Source: Gongronella butleri (lineage: Eukaryota; Mucoromycota; Mucoromycetes; Mucorales; Cunninghamellaceae). From it: a DNA stretch of 64,000 nt. This document shows positions 24,535 through 35,576 of this stretch, one piece after another (position 1 is the first letter of the stretch; every line of letters begins with the position of its first letter). The notes beneath the pieces were generated by a model that was given only the letters and a program-made list of their open reading frames with translations, was not told the DNA's origin and did no database searches. The position numbers were made by a program, and so were the translations under genes. The stretch spans positions 1 to 64,000 of the forward strand of contig JAIWZP010000076.1 in the NCBI GenBank assembly GCA_025201375.1. Direction: 5' to 3'.

Positions 24535-25152
24535 TGCGCATCTCTTTTTCCCATCCCACCCATCCTTTTCCATGTTTAGCTTGACACAGGCCTCCCATGC
24601 CCTCCGAATGTCATCTCTTTGTATGTCTTGCTATTTTCAACAAAATAAAATGTTCTACTATTGTTTTTTTTTTTTTCATTTGCAATTGAAATTGAGAGGA
24701 TTGGAATGTCCCCATAGGTACCCAAGATGCATTGACAGCCGGCAAAGCAGCCCTTGGGGCTTGCCACGCCCAAGCAACCTTGGACGCGCACTGCTCCCGC
24801 AAGCCAAATGCCTAAGCAATAGCACCTATTGGATCCGTACGGAGGTATAGGCAATCTTGTACCTGAATGACTCAAGCTTTGTGTATGAACAGCTCAAAAA
24901 AAGCCAAACGACAAAGGATCTAAGGCAAGTACACTATGATAAAGAAGAAAAAAAGAGGAAATTGGAAACATTGCCCGCCTTTTTATGCCAGCGAAAAAAA
25001 AATTTCAGCAGTCCAGTTCCGCGCGCGTGGTGGCTGGGTGCGTGGGCCGAGCGGCGCCTGCTAGTTTCCAAAAGGAGAAAGCGTGAATCGATGCTGTAAA
25101 AAAAAAGTGTCTTTTTCCGCTCTTTTTATCTTTTTTTTTTGTTCTTTACACC
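24535..25152. other. Spacer between FANCJ and RRP45
   Basis: No coding exon or RNA gene recognised. It contains AATAAAATG at about 24641, a plausible poly(A) signal for FANCJ, and a CT/T-rich leader just before the RRP45 start. Confidence 0.45.
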
Positions 25153-26422
25153 ATGGGAAAGAACGATCCGAGCACGAACGAAAGCGAGTTCCTACTAGAG
25201 GCGCTGCGCAACCAGCAGCGTGTCGACGGACGCGGTATTTATGATATGCGTTCTATTGATATCGCCTTTGGCGCCGACTATGGGCACGTCAAAGTCCAGC
25301 TGGGCCGCACAAGGTACCTCACACCTCCACTTTCATACGTCTTGCGGCTGCTCAGCTCTCTCTTCTTTTTTTTTTTTCCTTAGGATCACGGCCATTGTCA
25401 CTGCGGAAGTCGTGCGTCCGCGCGCTGACAAGCCCACTGAGGGCTTGCTTGTCTTTAACACGGAGATATCCCCCATGGCCAACCCCGCTGCGGAGCATCA
25501 CACGTGAGTGCCATGCTCATACAACACGTGCGCGACCATGACGCGCGTCGATACGCGCCAAATTCATAGAATTGACGCGCTTTTCTCTATTTATTTGCAT
25601 TCTAGTCGCCTTGAGCAGGAGGTGATGATTGCGCGCATGGTGGAAAAGGCGCTGCGCCGCAGCCGCGCTATTGACACGGAAGGTCTGTGCATAGTGTCGG
25701 GAGAAAAGGTGTGGCGCATCCGCGTCGATCTGCATTTCCTCGACAATGACGGCAACCTCGTCGATTGCGCGTCCCTCGCCACCATCATTGCCCTCCTCCA
25801 CTTCCGCCGCCCCGACGTCTCCGTCATTGGCGAGGAAGTCACCATCGTAAGCGCGCGAAAATCGCCCTTGTACGCCTCACATTGTTAAGTCTTACCTTTG
25901 TTTTTTCTTATTTTTTCTAGCATCCCATCGACGAGCGCAACCCAGTCCCCCTTAGCATCCACCATATACCAATTTCCACCACCTTTTGCTTCTTTGACCA
26001 AGGGTATGACGCGTCAATTTCGTCAAAAGAAAAAAACGCGTCAAAACGCGTCACACGCTCTTTTTTTGTTTTGTTTTGTTTTGTTTTGATATTAATCTCA
26101 CTTTTTTTTTCCAAACAGAGAGCTTCTTGTCGTCGATCCGAGCTACCTGGAAGAGCGCGTTAAGCAAGGCGACATGACAATCACGATGAACGTGCACAAG
26201 GAGCTTTGCGCTCTGTCAAAGGCCGGTGGCATCCCTCTGGATGTCGACCAGATCACGCGCTGCTCGCAGATATCCCAGGTCAAGGTCGCTGAGATCACAG
26301 AGCTCATTGAAAAGGCATTGGCTGACGACAAGGCCGCGAGGTAAGAATTCAATGCGTGCATCACTCTCAAAATCATCTTTCTTATATTCATTCATTTTTT
26401 TTCGCGCAGGGCCACGCGCTAA
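25153..26422 (+). CDS. RRP45: Exosome complex core subunit RRP45 (EXOSC9)
   Basis: A catalytically inactive RNase-PH-fold subunit of the hexameric ring of the RNA exosome, acting in 3'-5' processing and decay of nuclear and cytoplasmic RNA. Exons 25153-25313, 25384-25503, 25606-25846, 25921-26003, 26119-26340 and a 13-base last exon 26410-26422 join to 279 residues. Family hallmarks are the opening NESEFLLEALRNQQRVDGR, then DYGHVKVQLGRTR, GLLVFNTEISPMA and the second-domain start CIVSGEKVWRIRVDLHFLDNDGNL, followed by VVDPSYLEE and the MTITMNVHKELCALSKAGGIPLD block. The length matches the yeast type (about 300) rather than animal EXOSC9, which has an extra C-terminal tail. The fourth intron holds the TGACGCGTCAATT palindrome plus a TTTTG array. 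A second exosome-linked gene (C1D/Rrp47) lies 12 kb away. Confidence 0.95.
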
Positions 26423-28080
26423 GATTTCTCTTTGTACAATACTTCATTAAAGCACCATTTTCACGGTTTAATTCAATATACGGTCTCAGGCGTCCCTCAA
26501 TTGTCATGTTTGATCGATTTTGGGTCATCTCATTATATTTATAGCATCCCTCACGAGTGCAAATGGCTTGCTTGTGTAAACGCGTAGAGTCAAAAACGTC
26601 GGCGACATCCAGCCCCCCTTCTAAAGCTTAGGAAAGGACAGATACATGCACGATTTAATTCGTGGTCTTTTTTTCGCGTTTTGTCGGTCTTGACGATCTC
26701 CAAGGCTGAGTGCCACGCATCTGTTAACGCGTGCTATTGAAGGATGATGGGGATTGGGTGCAATGTTGCCAATTTGCATACGCGGCAGACTTTTTTTTTT
26801 CTTTTTTTTTTTTTTTTTTTTTTTTTTTGCATAAACAAGCCTTTACGGTCTTTAGCGTTTTAGCGCCATTTCATGTCATTGATGACGGCTGACTTGTTCT
26901 CTGTGATTATCAAACAGTTGATTTCGACGCTACCCCGTCTCAGTAATGCCAATTGGCGCACGAACAGACAATAAAAAGAGTTCTATGCACGCCCTACCGT
27001 CAAATTTTGCTTTTTACGCTATGTATATTAAAACAGCATCACCAGGTGCTCTGAATTCCGTCCAATGCTTGCACCGCTGCTCTGCGCTATATTTCAAGTT
27101 TGTACATGCAAAAGAAAAAAAAAGAAATCATGAGGTTAATTAATGGGCAAGAATGAGTGTGATGTCATTGCAGTCCTGCATGATCCTTCCCACCCTGCAA
27201 TTTTGTACGATTCCCGATTCTCTCTATTGTTTGTCCTCAGATGTGAGAGAGACACTTGTTTCGATTTTGTGGGAAAAAAGGCCTTGCAGACCTGGGGTAT
27301 GGACTTGTTGGACAAACTTTTCCGTTTTGTGTGACGTTGCTTCGCGTTGTTTTGTTACAACTCTTTTTCTTCCCGAGCGCTCCAGGCAATTGGAGGAACA
27401 ATGGTTGCAATACCTGTAGGTACATTAAGCTCTGATTGCTATGAATGCAGGCTTGTTTTATGACGATTTTTCCAAAATGTTGGTATTGATGCTTTTGCTG
27501 GCAATTCTATGCAATGCGACTCGACAGTTTTTTTTTTTATTTTATTTTCCTTCATTGCATGCACGAACCTTTTTCTTTGTGCGACGTTGCTCCACACTCT
27601 TTTTTTTCGCCTATTGTACGATTACCGAGTTTTCCGGGGTTGCGGACACGATTGCATTGCGCAATGGCGGCCAATGCCACGCTATTATACACTTCGTTTT
27701 TGATCACCGTCTATCACTAGTTCCTTGTTCTTGTTGCAAGTATGAAAGTCTGTCTTTTTGCGCGATTAGAATCGCAATTTCCAATAGCTTTTTAATACTG
27801 TATGAGCGCCTAATGCCAACGACGACTGACTAATTTCCATACAACGTGATTCAAAACACCCTGGGAGCAATTGGGCACCCATGGATGTTCGTTTCTACTT
27901 GCAATTGTCCGAGGATCCATGGAAAACAGTGCAATATTCTTGTTTTTCTGCAGTCCCGGTTATTAAAACATGCATTGTTTTGCAATTGTGGACGGCACAG
28001 CCCCACATCACACGCAGATACGTACATTCGCACGATCTTATTGTCCGAAATGCAGCGCCTTGTATGATACAAGAGCAATA
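26423..28080. other. Intergenic region upstream of the secreted-protein pair
   Basis: No supported gene. Landmarks are a T-tract (about 26791-26828) and two loosely similar segments with GTGTGACGTTGCTTCG (27330) and GTGCGACGTTGCTCCA (27580), suggesting an old duplication. From about 27850 the sequence begins to resemble the segment upstream of the second secreted-protein gene (28850 onward). Confidence 0.4.
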
Positions 28081-28090
28081 CGTATAAAAG
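28081..28090 (+). promoter_or_regulatory. TATA box of secreted-protein gene 1
   Basis: CGTATAAAAG lies 64 bp before the ATG. The same element precedes the paralogue at nearly the same distance. An ATTGTCCGA string about 40 bp further upstream is also shared by both promoters. Confidence 0.75.
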
Positions 28091-28144
28091 AGGGGAAAAC
28101 AGCTAAAACAACAAGAAAAAACTTGACCATTCCAGTCTATTAAA

Positions 28145-28479
28145 ATGAAGAACCTCCTCACTCTCTTTCTTGTTCTCCTCGTGGCCAACGCCTGCTCGGC
28201 GGCCTACCATTTACAATGCAGCGGTAACATCATCGGCCACATTTATTTTATAGGCTAACTTTTTTTTCTACAGGTTGTGGCGTCAGCTTGAAATCTCTGT
28301 GTTCGTCTGCCGGCGGAACCTACCAGACTGGTCAGGCCTATTGTGGTGGCAGCTCCATGTCCACTTACAGCTGCTGCAAATTGGCAGACACGATTGAGCG
28401 TGCCAATTTCTACTCATTGTGCGAAAACTCGTGTGGTGGCACCCGCGCTTCTTGCTCTAGCTGTGTTTCTTGGCCTTAA
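28145..28479 (+). CDS. Small secreted cysteine-rich protein, copy 1 (94 aa)
   Basis: Exons 28145-28223 and 28274-28479 encode 94 residues. Residues 1-20 are a textbook signal peptide (MKNLLTLFLVLLVANACSAA), so mature protein probably starts near Tyr21. The roughly 74-residue mature part has ten cysteines in the pattern C-x2-C-x7-C-x12-C-x9-CC-x14-C-x3-C-x6-C-x2-C, enough for five disulphides, and many Ser/Gly. I recognise no named family (not hydrophobin, not cerato-platanin). Size, signal peptide and cysteine density fit fungal small secreted proteins that act at the cell surface or on other organisms, but no activity can be inferred. AATAAA at 28538-28543 is the likely poly(A) signal. A paralogue starts 962 bp downstream in the same orientation. 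Confidence 0.85.
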
Positions 28480-29050
28480 AGCCTCGGCCCCAACTCCATC
28501 GTTGCTTTGTCACGTATTTGCCCATATTTGGTGCTTAAATAAATGGCTGACACTTTTTCACATCATCGTTTTTGATGCATTCACCCACATTTTGTTCATT
28601 TTGCTCCCTTTGGCTTTAATGGATTGAAAAAGACGGGTGCAAATAATGTGCACAAGTTGCTTTACTTGGATAAACATCTCATCGTCGGATTCAATGACTG
28701 CCATTCGTCGCTTTTCGTGTAATTTTGACATCACCTCCTTTTCGTTGTTGTTTTTGATAGCAAAGTTGGTATTTTCCGGGGAGCGGCATCTCTTACGTAA
28801 AGGCAAAACATGGTGTAACATTGTCCAAGAGAAAAAAAAAACACTGGAACAGAAAGCCTGTGGCACTGATCGGTGTACCCCTTTCACAGCGGAATGGCGG
28901 TAAATGATGCCATATTCGTGTGTCCCGGCAGCCTTTGCGAATAATATACGCGTTTTTGGTTATTTTGTGAGCGACACAGCCCCACTTTACACAGAAGTTT
29001 ATGGGTTCACACGATCGTATTGTCCGACAAACGCGCTTGCTTGTCAAAAA

Positions 29051-29060
29051 CGTATAAAAA
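29051..29060 (+). promoter_or_regulatory. TATA box of secreted-protein gene 2
   Basis: CGTATAAAAA lies 56 bp before the ATG and corresponds to the TATA element of copy 1; the flanking ATTGTCCGA string (about 29018) is also conserved. Confidence 0.75.
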
Positions 29061-29106
29061 GACCAAAATCAAGCGAAAACAAACCGATTTCTTTACATTG
29101 TGCAAA

Positions 29107-29455
29107 ATGAAGAACTTCCTTACTCTGTTCCTGGTCCTCCTCGTGGTGAATTCGTGCTCGGCGGCTTATCTTTACTCTTGCTCCGCAAGTCTAAAACAAA
29201 CATTTAAACGCGTTTTATTATGATAAAGCATCTCACACATTTAAAAACTAGGGCTGTGGCGCTAGCTTGAAGACGATGTGTACCAATTCCGGCGGCACGT
29301 ATGAGAGTCGCCAAGCTTATTGCGGTGGCAGCTCCCTGTCGACCTACACCTGCTGCAAGATGACCACCACGGTGCAACGTGCCAATTTCTTCCAATTGTG
29401 CGAAAACTCGTGCGGTGGCACTCGCGCTTCCTGCTCCAGCTGCGTCACCTGGTAG
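29107..29455 (+). CDS. Small secreted cysteine-rich protein, copy 2 (93 aa)
   Basis: A paralogue of the gene 962 bp upstream. Exons 29107-29184 and 29252-29455 encode 93 residues with the same signal peptide type (MKNFLTLFLVLLVVNSCSAA) and all ten cysteines in the same spacing, including GCG, CC and the C-terminal CENSCGGTRASCSSC block, which is identical in both. Between them the copies differ at roughly 20-25 mature positions, mostly in the central and flanking polar residues. The intron sits at the same place as in copy 1, but its donor is GC (GCAAGT at 29185) and its phase is shifted by one base. AATAAA at 29531-29536 follows the stop. Confidence 0.84.
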
Positions 29456-29794
29456 TAAATGGCCCTCTATCTCCATGCTTTTGCTGTAAATGTGTCCTTT
29501 TACACTTTTAACGTAAAGGATCAAATAGTGAATAAAGCGAAATGGCGCTGAAAGGCTGAAATGATATGCAAATTCCACTTTTTTCGAATTTTTTTTGGAG
29601 TAAAGGCCGATCTTTTCTTGGAGAGTTGGAGTTCGTTGTCTAGATTACCGCGTTTGGGTGGAGTTTGGGCGAAAATCATTTTCGAAAATCTATTTTACAA
29701 TCAAAATAATATTTATTTTCCTTTGCACCTGCGCTTTTTATTTTCTCGGGCGCATTTAGGTATGGGATTTTGCGGAGAAAATGAGTTTGAGCAA

Positions 29795-29995
29795 CAGGAA
29801 TTACTATTCGCACCACCTTTTTTTTTCGATTTCCGTCACGCGTGCCTTCCTGGAGAGTGGACAAGGGACTGCAAGTGACGTGCGTGCTCTTTTCTCGCCT
29901 TGCAACGCTTTTGCGGGAAAAAATGCAACGAGGGCCATTCAAATTCATTGTGCAGAACAACCAATCCATTATTGATTAAAAAATGGGTTGTTTGA
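29795..29995 (-). repeat. Left arm of a ~200 bp inverted repeat
   Basis: Reverse-complements to the segment at about 31905-32125. Shared strings include AATGGATTGGTTGTT and ATGAATTTGAATGGCCCTCG, and GGTGGTGCGAATA(G/T) near the outer edge. The arms diverge by small substitutions and indels. A minus-strand frame beginning MDWLFCTMNLNGPR is mirrored in the other arm but is broken in both. Confidence 0.75.
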
Positions 29996-31904
29996 CTCGT
30001 CAAAGATGCACGCGGATTTTTGTCATTTCAACCATTTAGTCATTTGCTGGGCAACAGCACCGCCAATTGACGCTTGAAACCCCTCAAATGAATCAGCGAG
30101 ACCGAGGCGGTCTAGGTTCATTGTCCCTCAAGCCAACCTTTTTTTGATCTCTGCACGCTTTACCATTAGAATTGTATTTTAATCGATTGGCACGAAGTGA
30201 ATCCAAGAATGCCACTAGGCCATTGCCGACAAAATGTCGATGTGGATCAAGCTCTGTGCCAAAGTGTCCACTCTTGTCAGTTTGGATACTGTAGGGACAA
30301 TTTAATTGGAAATTGCTTAGACAAAAATCATTTTTAGAAGAGATGATGATGGCAACTCATCAACGAGTCACTGCAGCGGGCACAAATGCATCCCACCGTG
30401 AAGCGGCGCGCTGGAAATCTGTTCGAGACGTGACACGCAAGCATGTCGCTCATCATTGGAGCTCGCCGTCAGCAAATCAAAATTTAGTCGTGGCGAGCAT
30501 CGAAGACGCGTCCAATAGCAAGAGGGACACCAGGTGCATTAATTTGAAAAGGAACAAACGCGTGTCTCTCAACGCTCGACGCGGTTTTTCACGCGTCGAA
30601 AATTTCCTATGATTCTAAAACCGCGTCAAACATGCCCAAAAATACCTTTTTTAGAGTTCACCAATGTCACCGTACGCAGCGAGCTGTGCTCTTGCTGATG
30701 GTGCGTGTTCCATTAAGATACATGCACTTTCCGTAAAAATAGCCTTGTAGCGAAAAAACGGAGCAAATTGCATTTCACGCGACAACCAGCCAATAGATCT
30801 TCAGTTTTAATGCTTTTTTACCGGTAAATGAGAGGCCCTTCACCATTTGGTGGGATTGGCGTGGTGATCTGGCGACCAAAACTTCACCATTTTCCCGAGG
30901 TCGACTGTCCCTCTTGGAAAATCCGTGGTTTTTGAAAAGGGACGTTGAGGCCATCCAGTGGCAGCAGCGCGCCTGACGTAGGCTCATTTGCAAGAGAAGG
31001 CTTGGAAATCGAATGTACAACAGCATTTTTCCTAGTAGATTGCTAAAGGATGGACAAAAAGCCAAAATACAATAAAATCCTTTGAATTGAAAATTTCTCG
31101 ACAACGATCTGATCGATAGCCAGTTTCATGGCACAGCATGCACCGGTAACACAAGCTCAATGCATATGGAATCAGTTTGATGCGCATTGGATCACGCATT
31201 GCCTGGCAATGTGACTTTCTAAACTTTGAAGCGCTCCAATTCTAGATTGCTTCTGCTATATTGATCCGATTTCTGTCAAATTTGAGCCAGTTGTCCTTTA
31301 CAGACATTGAAAGCAATATAAAGTTAAAATGCTTTAACTGTAGCTTGGGAAAGGAGATGATCGACAAAAATCCAAAATTGCAGGATATTATTGTATTACA
31401 GCACGATCCGAGAAGGTTGATCGTGAATAAATCGTGGCAGTATCGTATTGCTTGATGGATGCAAAAGTCAAAAAAAAAAAAGGACACGAATTCCATTAGA
31501 TAGGTATGATAAGGCAAAAAAAAAAAAAAAAAAAAAAAAAGCAAAAAAAAATAAAATAAAAATAAACAGCCATAATACGTGTTTTGGCTCATTTGTACAG
31601 TTACACGCGCAAGCCAAACGACCAGAAATATGATCAGCATGTACAATTAATAAAGTCCAACTTTGCATGTCGGGACCCAAGGAGCACAATGCCGCCAAGC
31701 AGCGAGAAAATCAGAAAAAACCACCCATTTCACCCCCTATTTTTGCCATCTTTAGCCGGCTGAGCCGTGGTCAACTGGCCGCTGCGCAAAATACAGCATA
31801 GCACACAATGACACATTGCCAGGGCTCCCCCTCCTTGGTGTACACAAATTTCAGAGCTGAACCACTAATAGAATGCGGCCGTATTTTTGACCAAAAACAA
31901 GACA
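29996..31904. other. Interior of the inverted-repeat element
   Basis: About 1.9 kb between the arms. No intact transposase or reverse-transcriptase frame is visible. It has an AAATGAATCAGCG string (about 30087) shared with the tandem repeat family, TTAGTCGTGGCGAGC (about 30483) and GACAACGATCT (about 31100), both shared with the right end of the window, and an A24 run near 31517. It looks like a non-autonomous or decayed element. Confidence 0.5.
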
Positions 31905-32125
31905 AAACGACCCATTTTTTCTATCAACAATGGATTGGTTGTTTTGCACAATGAATTTGAATGGCCCTCGTTGCATTTTTTCCTGCAAAGATCGTTGCAG
32001 CGAAAAAAGAGCACACGCGTCACTTACAAGCACTTGGCCATGCTGCAGGCAGGCAAGCGTGACGGAATTAAAAAAAAAACCTCAATTAATAAGATGGAGG
32101 TGGTGCGAATATCAATTCCTGTATA
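31905..32125 (+). repeat. Right arm of the inverted repeat
   Basis: Inverted partner of 29795-29995, with the same landmarks in the opposite orientation. The longer plus-strand frame here (about 31930-32298) has no recognisable domain. Confidence 0.75.
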
Positions 32126-33287
32126 AAAATGAATTACAAGCGGTTTCATTGTTGGTTGCCTTTTACAAAATCGTCGTCAAAATTCAGAAAAACCGCGTGT
32201 TTCCATTTGCTGCAAAGAAAATTCGCGTCCTCATTGACCGACACGCATCCTGTTTGTGCCTCCGGGCGCCAATAACCCGGGAGTTCGTATCACCTTGATC
32301 AAGTCACGAAAAAAAGGGGGAGTGTGGCACGCCCTTAGGATGTTTTTGGGCGCACTGCTAGCAGAGAGTGCGTGTGCAGTGCCATCCTGTCATCCGCCAT
32401 GTAAAAGTGTAGCATTGTTGCGTCTGCGGGAATATGATCACTCATAGTGAGCGTTAGGGATGTGAGATGTTGAGGTCAAAAAAAAAAGAAATAAGCATCG
32501 TTTTTTTTTTTTTTCAACGCCATACGACGAGCCCTGATGTGCAATGCTTTGCCCAACGTTATTTTGTTACTGCCAAAAAGAGTGTCCTGAGACGCGTCGA
32601 ATAAGCTTATATTTGCGGCTGTAAACGTTGATTTGAGCAATCTGGACAGGTTTTGAAAATGAGCAATACGCGGCCGTGCCTAAATCTTTTAATTATGATT
32701 TTCGCATTCCCGCAAAACTTGGCCACCATGTTGTCCTTTAAACATGCATCACCTGTGCCAAAAAGAAGATCGGCCTGCTTTATCACTTTCTGCGCAATGA
32801 TTATTTGCAGGTTTAAAATAAAGCGCGTCGCGTCGGGTGATAATGCGCGATGACAACGTTCCGACGCGTCAGTCACGTTGTCGAGGCCACTGGACACAAA
32901 ATTCACCTGCTCAGAAATTGCGTAACGCGACTTTGGCGCGTGTTATCACGCGACAAGAATCATTTGTCACAGAGAGCCGACTTTTTCACGGCAAACTAGC
33001 CGCCCGACTCTTCGCGATCTCGATGAACCAGATACGCTCCAACGTGTGCTCTCATTGCAGAATCCACTTTGAGATCATTGCGAGCCGTTCGCACAAAATG
33101 AAGCCGTTTTTTTTTTTTTTTTTTTTTTTTGCTACCGACGCGACCTGCGTTGACATGAGCCAAGATTGTTTTTATTGTGTAAAATGGCGTGAATTGGGCA
33201 AGCCAAAACGCGAATAATTTTAAAACGTAAAAAAAAAAAACGGCCGTGGTGGCGCACGCACCAGCAAGGCAAAAGCACGCGTGTATC
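32126..33287. other. Spacer between the inverted repeat and the GH12 gene
   Basis: No supported gene. T/A runs occur at 32501-32514 and 33107-33130. It contains several GACGCGTC and CGCGTC strings (32590, 32863) and the 3' flank of the GH12 gene. Confidence 0.4.
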
Positions 33288-34350
33288 TTAGGTGGAGATG
33301 GATGCCGAGTAGCCGGACACGGTGAACACGGCGTCGTTGCCAGAGAAAGGTTCAGTGCCAGCCTCGAACACGTTGAGGTATTGCGAGGAGCCAATATAGT
33401 TGTTGCTCACGAGATACTTGAAGAATGCATTGATGTCGCCCGACAAGTTGTTCACCACTGACGATGCCACAAAGCTGTAGACGGTTGTGCTGCCATTGGG
33501 GCCCTTGTACAGCTTCCAGCTCGTGCCACCAAAGTCAAATGAGGCGATCGGCGAGCCCGTCGACGAAATGGGCCCAGCGCCGCCCAGCGCCGCCGGCCAG
33601 ATCATGATCTCGTACTCATTGTTGCCGCCGGGCGACGACGATGTGAATGCATCAATGGACACATCGGCAATAATATTGGAGCCGCTACAATCGATTTTTT
33701 TTAAAAATAAAAGTGTCAGACACGTCGCGATTTTATCAAATGGGGTGCCACCTTACGAGTACTTCCACGACCAGCTCACAGGGATCGACTTAATGGCGGA
33801 AAGTTGCACAGGCGAGAACTTGAGCGCGGCATTGGTGTACGACTTGACGCTTGCGTAGCTAAAAAAGGGTGAAAAACAATAAATGAGATGAATTGAATTG
33901 CGTTTTATACAGTAAGCAGCGTGACGCGACGCGTGCTTCTTTTTTTTTCTAATTTTCTTTTTTGTTGTTGTTGTCTTTTACCCTCCTTGCCAGTTCCACG
34001 AGGTCGACCAGCTCAAAGTGTTGCCGGAAAGACCATTGTCCACCATGCATTGCCAACCGCTGGTGGCCGACGAGGCACCCCAAAGATTAGCATACCTGTC
34101 TCGCCCAAAAAAAAAGTCACGTCAGTCGTTTGCTGACGCGTTTTGTTTTTTGTTTTTTTAATTTTTGCCGAAAGCAAGCGTCTTACAAAATGTAATTGCC
34201 TTCCGTTGCCTGGTCCCATTGGCCACAGTATTGGGTGGCACGTTTGTGCGAATGCTTGTGCGCCTTTTTGTGCTCCTTTTTGTGCGCCGGGGCGGCCACG
34301 ACGGCCGAAGCAAGGGCACCGATGGACAAGAGAGCAAGGGAGAACTTCAT
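33288..34350 (-). CDS. Secreted glycoside hydrolase family 12 endo-glucanase
   Basis: Minus-strand exons 34350-34187, 34095-33982, 33858-33757 and 33684-33288 give 258 residues, the usual GH12 size. GH12 enzymes are retaining endo-beta-1,4-glucanases or xyloglucanases acting outside the cell. A signal peptide (residues 1-20) is followed by an unusual basic segment rich in His and Lys ending in Lys36-Arg37, a Kex2-type site, so a 17-residue propeptide is likely. The catalytic domain starts TQYCGQWD. The fold signature YANLWGA and the strand EYEIMIWPA carry the predicted nucleophile Glu152, and AGTEPFSG the predicted acid/base Glu238. A TATAAAA lies at 34435-34429, about 80 bp upstream of the start. 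Whether the substrate is cellulose, mixed-linkage glucan or xyloglucan cannot be told. Confidence 0.92.
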
Positions 34351-34428
34351 TGCTAGTGATTTAGACTAAAAAAAAAGAGGGATTGTGTTTGACACTCTCT
34401 TCTTTCAATGCGACGGAGGCCACGCCCA

Positions 34429-34435
34429 TTTTATA
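34429..34435 (-). promoter_or_regulatory. TATA box of the GH12 gene
   Basis: TATAAAA on the minus strand, 79-85 bp before the start codon. Like the two small secreted-protein genes, this secreted enzyme has a clear TATA element, whereas the housekeeping genes here show T/CT tracts instead. Confidence 0.7.
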
Positions 34436-35576
34436 CTCTGATGTCTTGGAGATGGCCAATGTCACACGAGCCGGCCTATGCATTCAAACCAAGCTTATGT
34501 GCAAGTGACAAATGCAACACGAGCTTTATTTTATTACATACAATCATCATCACCTCTCTTTACCACCCTTGGCCACCTCGGAGGAATTGCAAAATGAGAA
34601 AGTGAGTGCTCGTCTCGCGACAAGCTTTTTGTTGTGTTTTTCACACGTACAAACAAGATGTTTCTTCCCCGTGTCCCTTGATTTTTTTTTTTTTTTTTTT
34701 TTTTTTGCAAGCATGTCGATGGATGATTATCTTTTGCTACAAGGTCCACGGGCAACTTGAACACGCTTGAACACGGAGCCCGATCAAAGCACGATATGGG
34801 CTTGATTGCGTCGGCATCGCTGTCTAAAGTTGCAATTAATGAACGTTTATTAAGCATGGAGAGGGCGGACTTGATTGATCTGCATTGCGGACAATAGGCG
34901 TTTCGTCGGAAATTACGAGGGCAAACCTTATCGGACAAGCTGCCGCGTTTGGCACGCGACACAGCATGCGCAGCACGAATCGCGCATTTTTCGAATACTC
35001 CGCACTGGACGCCATTGGCAAAGCAAAGAAGAGTATGTCTGCCTCGATGCCTCACATTGTTACATGTAAGGACATGAACAATGGCCCAACAATGACCCCC
35101 CCATTGTTCCAGATTTTCCCACCGCTTTTATTGTGCATTCAGCCGTGTTTCAATTTGATTCTCCACATTTTTTTTCTTCCCCTCCCACCCCACACCCCAG
35201 CATCAAGGACGCATCTCACTTGACCCCGGCCAAACAGCATTGTACCTCCATTGTTCCTCATTTTGCATTTTCTACTCATTTTGGGGCAAATACTCCTATG
35301 CGTGTGAAAACATGCTGACTTTGGGTCCATTTCCATGCAATTCAGCACGATCCCGGAGCCCACACAAGCCATGGGTAGATCCATTTCTCCTTGAAGCGCG
35401 CCCCCTTTTTCCATTCAAAGAGACGTAGTGCCCGCTTTTTAACACGTCATTCACTTGTAAGACCATTGTTTTAATCCTCCTATCATGGGAATTTCGCATC
35501 CAGGTAGGCGTGAGACACCCATATTATAGAAGAATTACAATGTACAATGGTGTGATCTTTTAATAATGTTACATTT
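34436..35576. other. Spacer between GH12 and BST1
   Basis: No gene supported. A plus-strand frame at 34885-35223 has mixed composition up to about residue 60 but no start context, introns or recognisable domain. T26 near 34681. The right end contains the 3' flank of BST1. Confidence 0.4.

Noticed and set aside
31930..32298. 122-codon frame MDWLFCTMNLNGPR... in the inverted-repeat arm
   Set aside because: The mirrored frame in the other arm diverges by frameshift, so the similarity is explained by the repeat, not by a conserved protein.
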